From: an uncultured Pseudomonadales bacterium
GTDB taxonomy: Bacteria > Pseudomonadota > Gammaproteobacteria > Pseudomonadales > Cellvibrionaceae
Reading direction: 5' to 3'
NCBI GenBank assembly: GCA_947487765.1
Contig: CANKXO010000001.1
Span: 992,001-1,056,000, forward strand
Length of the DNA stretch: 64,000 nt
The notes beneath the pieces were generated by a model that saw only the letters and a program-made list of their open reading frames with translations, was not told the DNA's origin and made no database searches. This document shows positions 9,018 through 16,090 of this stretch, piece by piece. The first letter of the stretch is position 1, and the number at the start of each line of letters is the position of its first letter. The translations under genes were made by a program, and so were the position numbers.

Positions 9018-9320
9018 TTAGTCAATAAGGTGTGTGCCATGAGTTAGTGCAGCACCTGCACGTAATGCCACAGCGACAAACGTTGCTTCAGCTAGCTCTT
9101 CTTCAGTAGCGCCAGCAACAATTGCCGCTTTACGGTGAACTTCCAAGCAATAACCACACTGTGTTGTTAGTGCAACCGCAATGGCTATCAATTCTTTGTT
9201 TTTCTTTGAGATGGTACCTTCTGCTAGTGCGGCTTTATCTAGTGCCTGAAACCCTTTCATGGCTTCAGGTGCTGCGGCGGCAAGACGTGGTACCTTTTTT
9301 AAATTGTCAAAATCAAACAC
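9018..9320 (-). CDS. AhpD-like carboxymuconolactone decarboxylase family protein
   Basis: A compact 100-residue helical protein with the AhpD signature C-G-Y-C-L-E-V-H (residues about 55-62) preceded by a conserved Glu (K-E-L-I-A). Members with this Cys-x2-Cys...His relay reduce disulfides or peroxides. The short form is usually a stand-alone subunit that assembles into trimers or hexamers. Translation starts at GTG 9320 with AGGAG upstream. It is the first gene of the leftward AhpD-GST-cupin unit and is read from the promoter at 9386-9414. The group is probably a small detoxification operon for electrophiles or peroxides. Confidence 0.88.
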   Translation of the reverse strand: MFDFDNLKKVPRLAAAAPEAMKGFQALDKAALAEGTISKKNKELIAIAVALTTQCGYCLEVHRKAAIVAGATEEELAEATFVAVALRAGAALTHGTHLID

Positions 9321-9365
9321 CGTTAATCTCCTAATTGTTAATGTTTTAGATAGTAGCTAATTTGG

Positions 9366-9383
9366 CTATCTATCGATAGGTAG
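9366..9383. promoter_or_regulatory. Near-perfect 18-bp palindrome, likely repressor operator of the AhpD-GST-cupin unit
   Basis: CTATCTATCGATAGGTAG matches its own reverse complement except for one base pair, centred on TCGA at 9373-9376. It lies directly after the -10 element of the leftward promoter and covers the expected transcription start, the usual place for a TetR- or MarR-type repressor. No such regulator gene is next to it. The remaining bases to 9663 hold only AT-rich sequence. Confidence 0.55.
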
Positions 9384-9385
9384 AT

Positions 9386-9414
9386 AATTTAATGATGATC
9401 ATCCCCTAAGTCAA
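9386..9414 (-). promoter_or_regulatory. Sigma-70 promoter of the AhpD-GST-cupin unit
   Basis: On the minus strand TTGACT (9409-9414) and TAAATT (9386-9391) are separated by exactly 17 bases. The start of transcription would fall near 9379, inside the palindrome at 9366-9383. Confidence 0.5.
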
Positions 9415-9663
9415 GTAAAAAAGAATAATGTCGTAACGAATATTTAAAAATCACATTCTAAATAAATATAAATTGTTAAAAATCATACAATTAAATACAA
9501 TAGTTAATGTAAATTATATTTAAGCTTTTTGCTGATGAGCTCGTTAGTATTAGAAATTATTTATCTAGATTTGCTATAAATAGAGGTTCAGTTCCGATTC
9601 TGGCTAGTTTTTTATTCGCAAAAAATTACAATAAAGAAATATGAATAAACACAATCAGTCGCT

Positions 9664-11028
9664 ATGTTAAGTAATGCCATCTGCCAAAAAGCGCGTTTAT
9701 CCCGTGATGCTCGATTCGACGGTAAATTCTTTATTGCCGTAAAAACGACAGGTATTTATTGCCGACCTATTTGCCCGGCAACCATGCCAAAAGAAAAGAA
9801 TGTTCATTATTTTGCATCGGCCATAGAGGCAGCGAATCAAGGTTATCGACCATGTCTACGCTGCCGGCCAGATAGTGCGCCTGGGTCACCGGCCTGGAAA
9901 GGCATTAATACAACTCTGGATCGGGCTATTAAATTAATCGGTGAAGGGGCGTTGCATGAAGGTTCATTGCAAAGTCTGGCTCAGCGATTAGGTATTAGCG
10001 ATCGTTACTTGCGGCAACTCTTTGAGAAACATTTAGGCGTGTCGCCAAAGACTTTTGCATTGTATCAACAGTGTTTATTTGCTAAACAATTATTACATCA
10101 GACGAGCTTACCAATTACACAAATTGCATTAGCGAGCGGATTTAATAGTGTTCGTCGTTTTAATGATTGCTTTTCCAAAAATCTTAATCTGACACCATCT
10201 CAAATACGGGAATCAAGAGGGAAAAAGTCAGCGGTATTAACGTTGAAATTGTATTACCGTCCGCCTTATGATTGGGAACTCATGCATAATTTTTTATCAA
10301 ACCGCTTTATCCCTGAGCTTGAATGGGTGGGTGATAATAGTTATGGGCGCGCCTTTCAGTATTTAGATACTGTTGGACAATTTACTGTTAAGCATGTGGG
10401 TGACAAAAATCGATTTGATTTAACCATAGAGCTAAATCAGCTAATACATTTAAAAAGTATTATCAATAATATCAGGCGCATACTAGATTTAGATGCCGAT
10501 AGCGAAGCAATCGATACAGGATTACAAGAGCATTATGGTTCGATAATCAATATTAAACCTGGTGTGCGCTTACCTGGGACATGGAGCATCTACGAGGCGG
10601 GTATAAGGGCGATCCTTGGCCAGCAAATTTCTGTTGTTGCTGCGCGTAATCTAGTCACTAAGCTTGTTGAGACTTATGGTGAAACATTAGCGGATAAGCG
10701 TATATTTCCTTCTCCACAGGCAATTGCAGCAAGTGATATCGAATGTCTAAAAATGCCTGGCTCACGTAAGCAAACGTTGCGCACTTTTTCAGAACATTGT
10801 CTAAAGCAAGATAATGCCACTGACCCTGAGCAATGGTTATCCTTAAAAGGCGTTGGTCCCTGGACAGTGAATTATGCTCGTCTAAGAGGCTTGAGTGATC
10901 CAGATATTTATCTGGGCAGTGATTTAGGGGTTAAAAAAGCCGTCAAAGAGTCGGCCGGTTATTTTAATCCTGAACTAGCTGCTCCTTGGCGTAGTTATCT
11001 TACACTTCAATTATGGAATCAACTCTAA
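9664..11028 (+). CDS. Ada-AlkA fusion: methylation-responsive regulator and 3-methyladenine DNA glycosylase
   Basis: Residues 1-75 are the Ada zinc domain with Cys33, Cys37, Cys64 and Cys67, the same spacing as Cys38/42/69/72 of E. coli Ada. Cys33 would be the methylphosphotriester acceptor. An AraC helix-turn-helix follows (about 85-185). Residues 195-454 are AlkA: an N-terminal domain and a HhH-GPD glycosylase with L-K-G-V-G-P-W-T and a catalytic Asp in the L-G-S-D-L segment. It would sense alkylated DNA, activate transcription and excise alkylated bases. The stop overlaps the ATG of ogt (TAATG), so the two are translationally coupled into an adaptive-response operon. Confidence 0.94.
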   Translation: MLSNAICQKARLSRDARFDGKFFIAVKTTGIYCRPICPATMPKEKNVHYFASAIEAANQGYRPCLRCRPDSAPGSPAWKGINTTLDRAIKLIGEGALHEGSLQSLAQRLGISDRYLRQLFEKHLGVSPKTFALYQQCLFAKQLLHQTSLPITQIALASGFNSVRRFNDCFSKNLNLTPSQIRESRGKKSAVLTLKLYYRPPYDWELMHNFLSNRFIPELEWVGDNSYGRAFQYLDTVGQFTVKHVGDKNRFDLTIELNQLIHLKSIINNIRRILDLDADSEAIDTGLQEHYGSIINIKPGVRLPGTWSIYEAGIRAILGQQISVVAARNLVTKLVETYGETLADKRIFPSPQAIAASDIECLKMPGSRKQTLRTFSEHCLKQDNATDPEQWLSLKGVGPWTVNYARLRGLSDPDIYLGSDLGVKKAVKESAGYFNPELAAPWRSYLTLQLWNQL

Positions 11029-11495
11029 TGTTTATTGATTATTTGGAAACACCGATAGGAACCATCACAATAAAAGCATCTGAGCAGGGTGTAACACGGG
11101 TTGTATTTGTTGGAGAGGACGAGCGAAAAAAAGAGTGTTGTGCCAATAACACAACAGAAGAATGCAAAATACAACTCAAAGAATATTTTGCGGGAAAGCG
11201 GACAGTGTTCAATTTACCACTTGATCAACAAGGCACAGCGTTTCAAAGGCAAGTGTGGGCGTCATTAGAGAAAATAAAGTTTGGTAAAACAGTATCTTAT
11301 GGCGACATTGCTAAAATGATCGATAACCCTAAAGCCGTACGTGCCGTTGGGGCCGCTAATGGGAAAAACCCTATCGGTATTATTGTGCCTTGCCATCGTG
11401 TTATCGGCAGTAACAAAACATTAACCGGTTATGCCGGTGGAATTGAGCGTAAGGCTTGGCTATTAGAGCACGAAGTTGTCGAGGGTAAATGTTAA
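11028..11495 (+). CDS. ogt: Methylated-DNA--protein-cysteine S-methyltransferase
   Basis: The protein removes the methyl group from O6-methylguanine in a suicide reaction. The active site I-V-P-C-H-R-V-I-G is at residues 119-127, with Cys122 as acceptor. The preceding R-A-V-G-x-A-N-G-x-N-P helix motif and the Y-G-D-I-A helix are intact. Length (155) matches Ogt-type single enzymes. The start is the ATG at 11028 sharing a base with the stop of the upstream Ada-AlkA gene; the frame extends 15 bases further, but that would only add residues of the overlap. It completes a two-gene alkylation repair operon. Confidence 0.94.
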   Translation: MFIDYLETPIGTITIKASEQGVTRVVFVGEDERKKECCANNTTEECKIQLKEYFAGKRTVFNLPLDQQGTAFQRQVWASLEKIKFGKTVSYGDIAKMIDNPKAVRAVGAANGKNPIGIIVPCHRVIGSNKTLTGYAGGIERKAWLLEHEVVEGKC

Positions 11496-11506
11496 CAACA
11501 ATAAAA

Positions 11507-12361
11507 TTAGCCGTTCTTAACGGTATAACGTTGAAGATATAAATCTCGTAAACGTTGAGTGGTTGCTCCTGGTTTGCCATTACCAATGCTGTGGCCGTCA
11601 ACTGCAACAACAGGAATAACTAATGTAGCAGCACTGGTTGAAAAAGCTTCTGTGGCTGTAATCACTTCCTCAGTACTAATAGCTCTTTCGGCGATAGCCA
11701 TGCCTTCATCTTTGGCAATATTCAGAATAGCTTGGCGTGTAATGCCTGGTAAAATACTATAAGACAATTCACGGGTAATTAAAGTCCCTTCGCTATCAAT
11801 GATAAACACATTACTGGATGCAGCTTCTGTAATAAAGCCATCTTCTACTAACCATGCGTCATCTGTCCCGTTATCAAGAGCTGTTTGCTTAGCCATGGAT
11901 TGTGCTAAAAGACTAACAGTTTTGATATCTCTACGTTTCCAACGTATGTCTGGTACTAATGTTATTTTAGCGCCATCTTCCAGAATAGGGATATGCCTAA
12001 TAGGTTTTTCTTGTGTAAACATCACAATGCTTGGTTCGGCATCTTTAGGATAGGCAAAATCGCGGTCAGCAGCCCCCCTTGAGATTTGCATATACACGAT
12101 ACCTTCGTTCAGTGTATTGCGTTTTAGTAATTCATCTTGAATTGTAGTTATTTCTCTGTCGCTCAAAGGAAGTGACAGGCCAATTTCACCTAATGACCTC
12201 GATAGCCTTTTAAGGTGTGCATCATTATCTATTAAATGCCCATCAATGACAGAAACAACTTCATAGACGCCGTCTGCGAATAAAAAACCGCGATCAAAGG
12301 CAGAGATCTGTGCATCAGATTCCGATAAATATTCCCCATTAACATAAACTAATCTATTCAT
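11507..12361 (-). CDS. Class IV aminotransferase, D-amino acid transaminase type
   Basis: This PLP enzyme (284 residues from the Met at 12361) carries the fold-type IV marks: D-R-G-F-L-F-A-D-G-V-Y-E-V near residue 27, the Schiff-base lysine in R-D-I-K-T-V-S-L-L, then E-A-A-S-S-N-V-F-I and I-L-P-G-I-T-R. The pattern is closest to D-alanine aminotransferase (Dat) rather than IlvE. It would interconvert D-amino acids and 2-oxo acids in the cytoplasm. The longer frame to 12409 adds a poorly conserved leader, so the inner Met is preferred, although its ribosome site is weak. It converges with ogt and is divergent from dsbA. Confidence 0.87.
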   Translation of the reverse strand: MNRLVYVNGEYLSESDAQISAFDRGFLFADGVYEVVSVIDGHLIDNDAHLKRLSRSLGEIGLSLPLSDREITTIQDELLKRNTLNEGIVYMQISRGAADRDFAYPKDAEPSIVMFTQEKPIRHIPILEDGAKITLVPDIRWKRRDIKTVSLLAQSMAKQTALDNGTDDAWLVEDGFITEAASSNVFIIDSEGTLITRELSYSILPGITRQAILNIAKDEGMAIAERAISTEEVITATEAFSTSAATLVIPVVAVDGHSIGNGKPGATTQRLRDLYLQRYTVKNG

Positions 12362-12434
12362 AATTAAGGTCTGTGATGAGTATTTGACATTGATAAACAG
12401 TGATAGCAATCACGAGTAAAAATAATAACATCGA

Positions 12435-12455
12435 CTATGTGACCAAGTCACATAG
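12435..12455. promoter_or_regulatory. Perfect inverted repeat, likely Crp/Fnr-type operator upstream of dsbA operon
   Basis: CTATGTGAC (12435-12443) and GTCACATAG (12447-12455) are perfect inverted copies around CAA. The core TGTGA...TCACA resembles Crp-family half-sites but with a shorter spacer. It lies about 107 bases before dsbA and 74 before the aminotransferase. A related site at 14925 follows the Crp/Fnr gene of this operon, which points to that protein as the binder. Confidence 0.6.
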
Positions 12456-12561
12456 ATAACCGATAAATATCGCTATGATTCTGCAAGTATGCGGTATTTT
12501 TTCGCAATAGTTCATCGATTAAGTCATTAGCGAATGTATTATAAACAAAGGACATAACCCC

Positions 12562-13203
12562 ATGAATAAAACTATTATTAAGGCTTGTATTATTGCTTTA
12601 AGCTTTATTTCTATTTTAAGCCATGCTCAACCAGAAACATTTATTAACGGCACTCATTATAGAACTTTAGAAGAGCCACTACACTCAGCTAAAAAAGATA
12701 CCGTTGAAGTAGCGGGTGTCTTTTGGTACGGGTGTCCTCATTGTTCTAACTTGGAGCCTGTCCTAGAAAAATGGGCAGCAACTAAGCCAGATTATATTGA
12801 TTTTATTCATGTGCCAGCAATCTTTAGTAAACGCTGGGAATTTCATGCAAAAGCATTTTATACCATCAAAGCATTAGGTATCGAAGATCAGGCTCATTTA
12901 GCAATCTTCGATCATATTCATAAAGATAGAGAGGCACTTTCGAATAAAAATCAGTTAGTCCGCTTTTTGTCCAAAGAATTTGGGCAAAAAGAAGAGCGTG
13001 TTACAAAAACATTTAACTCATTTGGTGTGAAAGCAAAAGTTGGTGCAGCCAAAACACTTATCCGACAGGCGGACCTTACTTTTGTACCAGCGGTCATTAT
13101 TGCGGGTAAATACGTTACCTCGGTATCGCAAGCAGGTACGGAGGAAAATTTACTGAAAGTGATTAATTATTTAGCGGAAAAGGTTAACAAAGAGAATGTA
13201 TAA
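12562..13203 (+). CDS. dsbA: Thiol:disulfide interchange protein DsbA
   Basis: A periplasmic oxidase that introduces disulfides into secreted proteins. A signal peptide of about 22 residues is followed by the thioredoxin-like domain with active site C-P-H-C at residues 58-61 (W-Y-G-C-P-H-C) and the cis-proline in F-V-P-A-V. The helical insert (about 85-160) gives a total of 213 residues, normal for DsbA. It is the first gene of a unit with a membrane rhodanese, DsbB and a Crp/Fnr regulator, so oxidant and its re-oxidase are co-expressed. A palindrome upstream probably controls the unit. Confidence 0.92.
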   Translation: MNKTIIKACIIALSFISILSHAQPETFINGTHYRTLEEPLHSAKKDTVEVAGVFWYGCPHCSNLEPVLEKWAATKPDYIDFIHVPAIFSKRWEFHAKAFYTIKALGIEDQAHLAIFDHIHKDREALSNKNQLVRFLSKEFGQKEERVTKTFNSFGVKAKVGAAKTLIRQADLTFVPAVIIAGKYVTSVSQAGTEENLLKVINYLAEKVNKENV

Positions 13204-13238
13204 GAAAAGTCATATAGGTTTAATAAGTAGAATTTAGT

Positions 13239-13682
13239 ATGAAGAAGGTGACAGTATTTAAAACGATTACTGGTATAGCAATACTGGCTGCAATATCGAT
13301 GGTATTTATAAACATCTCTGCAGATAATATTCGCGAAGACTTGTCTAAAAATGCATCAGTGAGAGCAGTGTCACAAGATGAGCTGCTTAAACTCTTATCA
13401 CAAGACAATTTTTCTGATAACTATGCACTGATTGATATAAGGACCCCTTTAGAATATAAAATCAGTAAAATACCTTCGGCGATTAATATTCCCCATTATA
13501 AAATATTAAACGATATTTCATTACTGGATGCTTATAAAGATAAGGAGATGATACTATACTGTCACAGTGGAGTACGGGTAGGGAAGGTCACCAAATTATT
13601 GACTGAGCTGAAATACTCCAACCTATCTCATTTAACAGGTGATATGAGTGGCTGGAAAGCAAACGATTTCCCTGTTGAATAA
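13239..13682 (+). CDS. Membrane-anchored rhodanese-like protein
   Basis: An N-terminal hydrophobic segment (residues 7-26) acts as anchor or signal, placing the rhodanese domain (45-147) in the periplasm. The domain has L-I-D-I-R-T-P-L-E-Y, H-Y-K-I-L and the active-site loop Y-C-H-S-G-V-R-V-G with Cys108. It is a single-domain sulfurtransferase that could carry sulfane sulfur. Its place between dsbA and dsbB, 35 bases after dsbA, is unusual. It suggests a link between persulfide chemistry and periplasmic disulfide formation, although that is only inferred. Confidence 0.87.
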   Translation: MKKVTVFKTITGIAILAAISMVFINISADNIREDLSKNASVRAVSQDELLKLLSQDNFSDNYALIDIRTPLEYKISKIPSAINIPHYKILNDISLLDAYKDKEMILYCHSGVRVGKVTKLLTELKYSNLSHLTGDMSGWKANDFPVE

Positions 13683-13711
13683 AATATTCATCAACATTCA
13701 GTGCTATACAA

Positions 13712-14221
13712 ATGAATCCATCTATCCGCTGGTATATAACAGGCCTAATTGGCTCTTTAAGTTTATTAGCTATTGCTTATTTCTACTTTCAGCTTCATCT
13801 TGAACTCACACCATGCCCACTTTGCATGTTTCAGCGTGCGACGCTGGTTTGTGTCGCGTTCATATGTGTTTTAGGTTTATTACAGAGGCCTAAAGTGATC
13901 GGGCAAAAAATATATAGTCTTTTAATCCTTGCAGCGTCTATTGGAGGCGCTAGTTTTGCTGGGCGCCAAGTCTGGTTACAGCACCTACCGCCAGAAAGCG
14001 TACCAACTTGTGGTATTGACCCGATTTATCGGTGGACAGAATCAATGGGTGAAAGCTTTAGCTTTTTTCAGATGATTAGAACTGTCTTGGAAGGCAGTGG
14101 GGATTGTGCCGAAATCGATTGGGCATTAGCCGGTGTTAGTATGGGCGGGTGGATGTTACTGATATTTACCTGTATGGCAGTCTTGTCTTTGTATCTCACT
14201 ATCAAATCACCTAAGGCGTAA
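13712..14221 (+). CDS. dsbB: Disulfide bond formation protein DsbB
   Basis: An inner-membrane quinone reductase that re-oxidises DsbA. Four membrane helices are visible (about 9-27, 42-58, 68-84 and 141-163). The first redox pair is C-P-L-C at 35-38 in the first periplasmic loop. The second pair is Cys100 and Cys132 in the long loop, ahead of the last helix. The conserved Q-R-A after C-P-L-C is present. The 169-residue length is normal. It follows the rhodanese by 29 bases and precedes the Crp/Fnr gene by 39, consistent with one transcript. Confidence 0.93.
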   Translation: MNPSIRWYITGLIGSLSLLAIAYFYFQLHLELTPCPLCMFQRATLVCVAFICVLGLLQRPKVIGQKIYSLLILAASIGGASFAGRQVWLQHLPPESVPTCGIDPIYRWTESMGESFSFFQMIRTVLEGSGDCAEIDWALAGVSMGGWMLLIFTCMAVLSLYLTIKSPKA

Positions 14222-14260
14222 CATATTAATTGAAGTGCATCCATTAGCCATTGGTCAACT

Positions 14261-14917
14261 ATGTTAAAAAGTCATTTTGATTTATTGTCTCGCATGGGAT
14301 TGCCTCAAACGCTGTTTGAGGAGAAAAAAGTTTCAGCAAATGTATTATCAATTGATGAAAATCAAGTTGTTTTTTCTCCTGGTGATAGTTGTGGTGCTTT
14401 TTTAATTCTTACGGCAGGTCAATTACGTGTTGATATGACCACTCGATCTGGCCGAGAAATTCTTCTTTACCGCATGAAAGAAAATGACAGCTGCGTTATC
14501 ACAACATCTGTACTACTCAATCATGAAAAATACTATGCACGGGCTATTACCGAAACTCCTGTTGATGCAATAGCGATACCGACGAAGGATTTTTTTACAG
14601 CACTGAATGAATCTGCAGAATTTGCACAGGTTATTCTTAAGAACTATTCACAGAAAATGTCTACCTTAATCCAATTGCTGGATAAAGTAACATCGAAAGA
14701 TATTTTATTCGAACTCTGCACTTTACTGGTACAGCGTTGCGATGCGGATAATACCGTTAAAATGACACAGGACGCTATTGCAACAGAAATTGGTACCGCA
14801 AGAGAGGTTGTCTCTCGAAAGCTGTCTTTATTAGAAGAAGAGGGCATTTTGTTATCAAAGCGAGGCAGGGTGGAGATTATCGACCATCGTCGCTTGTTAA
14901 AAAATATCAGTATGTGA
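14261..14917 (+). CDS. Crp/Fnr family transcriptional regulator
   Basis: The 218-residue protein has a cyclic-nucleotide-binding-like beta roll (about 30-125), a long dimerisation helix, and a winged helix-turn-helix (160-205) with Q-D-A-I-A-T-E-I-G-T-A-R-E-V-V-S-R-K-L. The FNR-type N-terminal cysteine cluster is absent. Cysteines in D-S-C-G and D-S-C-V within the roll and in L-C-T-L-L-V-Q-R-C before the HTH could serve redox sensing. It closes the dsbA-rhodanese-dsbB unit. Palindromes before dsbA and just after this gene share TGTGAC/GTCA arms and are likely its targets, implying autoregulation. Confidence 0.88.
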   Translation: MLKSHFDLLSRMGLPQTLFEEKKVSANVLSIDENQVVFSPGDSCGAFLILTAGQLRVDMTTRSGREILLYRMKENDSCVITTSVLLNHEKYYARAITETPVDAIAIPTKDFFTALNESAEFAQVILKNYSQKMSTLIQLLDKVTSKDILFELCTLLVQRCDADNTVKMTQDAIATEIGTAREVVSRKLSLLEEEGILLSKRGRVEIIDHRRLLKNISM

Positions 14918-14924
14918 CATATTA

Positions 14925-14943
14925 ATATGTGACTAAGTCATAT
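14925..14943. promoter_or_regulatory. Second Crp/Fnr-type inverted repeat, upstream of DUF2892 gene
   Basis: ATATGTGAC, TAA, then GTCATAT gives the same arrangement as the site at 12435 with one weaker arm. A further TATGTGACATATT precedes it at 14911. It lies about 75 bases before the DUF2892 gene and would bring that gene into the same regulon. Confidence 0.5.
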
Positions 14944-15017
14944 ACGCATTTAAGCGTTTTTGGGAAAATAGCAGCAGCTTTTAAAAGCTACATTCAAACA
15001 GCTAAAGAGGTTGCGTT

Positions 15018-15209
15018 ATGTTTACTAAAAATGTTGGTTCGTTGGATAGAATTTTAAGGATTGTCATTGGTGCTTTTCTATTAAGCCTTGTATTTGTTGG
15101 TCCAAAAACAGTATTTGGCTATGTTGGTATTATTTTGATCGTCACAGCCTTTATTAATTTTTGTCCTTTATATCGTATTTTTAGCCTGAATACTCACAAG
15201 CAAAAATAG
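15018..15209 (+). CDS. DUF2892 small inner-membrane protein (YgaP-like transmembrane module)
   Basis: A 63-residue protein with an N-terminal N-V-G-S-L-D-R-I-L-R-I-V-I-G, which is the DUF2892 entry motif. Two membrane helices (about 14-29 and 33-47) and the late N-F-C-P-L-Y-R-I-F segment follow. The same module is fused to a rhodanese domain in E. coli YgaP and is common beside sulfide-oxidation and rhodanese genes. It is likely a helper for handling reactive sulfur in the membrane. GAGG before the ATG supports the start. A Crp/Fnr-like site lies just upstream. Confidence 0.85.
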   Translation: MFTKNVGSLDRILRIVIGAFLLSLVFVGPKTVFGYVGIILIVTAFINFCPLYRIFSLNTHKQK

Positions 15210-15275
15210 TGCGTATATAGGGTAATAGTTACAGTCGTTAAAGAGTAACTAAATAAGTAATCTTTTGGTGTTTTT

Positions 15276-16067
15276 ATGCCTCAGTTAGATGAGCAAACAA
15301 TACGTTTAACGATTTTTATCAGCGTCCTAATCGCATGCGCTTCTATTGAGGCAATTTTCCCTCGTAAACAACGAACACAGAGTCGTTTCCCCCGGTGGTT
15401 AACTAATATTTCAATTATTGCAATCGATAGTATTGCAATTCGATTAATGGGGCAGGTCACTGCTATTTCAGCAGCTGCATATGCGAGTACTAATGGGTGG
15501 GGAGTTTTTAATTTTATTGATTTGCCTTTATGGCTTGAAATTGTATTGGCCGTCGCACTATTAGATTTAGCCGTTTATGCTCAACATGTTGTATCGCATA
15601 ACATACCATTTTTATGGCGATTTCATCGTGTCCACCATGCCGATAGGGATATAGATGTAACCACAGGGTCAAGATTTCATCCCATCGAAATCGTTTTATC
15701 GATGTTGTATAAATGTATTATTGTCCTCTTGATTGGACCCACTGTATTTGCGGTATTCCTTTTTGAAATTATTCTAAATGCTTCGGCAATGTTTAATCAC
15801 ACCAATATGAAGCTGCCGTTATCGGTCGATAAAGTGTTGCGAATGCTTTGTGTGACTCCGGATATGCATAGAGTGCACCATTCCACCATCCCAAAAGAAA
15901 CCAACAGTAACTATGGTTTCTTTCTTTCAATATGGGATCGATTCTTTGGTACCTATATTCCGCAACCGAAAGAGGGGCACGATGGTATGGTAATCGGCTT
16001 GGACGAATACCAAAGCAACCGGCCTTCTCATATATTCTGGTGTTTAAAATTACCTTTTCAAAAATAG
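15276..16067 (+). CDS. Sterol desaturase / fatty acid hydroxylase superfamily membrane protein
   Basis: Integral membrane di-iron oxygenase-like protein with helices at about 8-26, 50-68, 86-106 and 145-170. The iron-binding histidine clusters are complete: H-V-V-S-H (HX3H), H-R-V-H-H-A-D (HX2HH) and D-M-H-R-V-H-H-S (HX2HH). A further N-H-T-N fits the family. Substrate is not readable from sequence; members act on sterols, fatty acids, carotenoids or alkylglycerols. It stands about 65 bases after the DUF2892 gene in the same direction and may share its promoter. It converges with the RTX lipoprotein gene. Confidence 0.9.
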   Translation: MPQLDEQTIRLTIFISVLIACASIEAIFPRKQRTQSRFPRWLTNISIIAIDSIAIRLMGQVTAISAAAYASTNGWGVFNFIDLPLWLEIVLAVALLDLAVYAQHVVSHNIPFLWRFHRVHHADRDIDVTTGSRFHPIEIVLSMLYKCIIVLLIGPTVFAVFLFEIILNASAMFNHTNMKLPLSVDKVLRMLCVTPDMHRVHHSTIPKETNSNYGFFLSIWDRFFGTYIPQPKEGHDGMVIGLDEYQSNRPSHIFWCLKLPFQK

Positions 16068-16090
16068 CTAACAATTATTAACTATCAATA

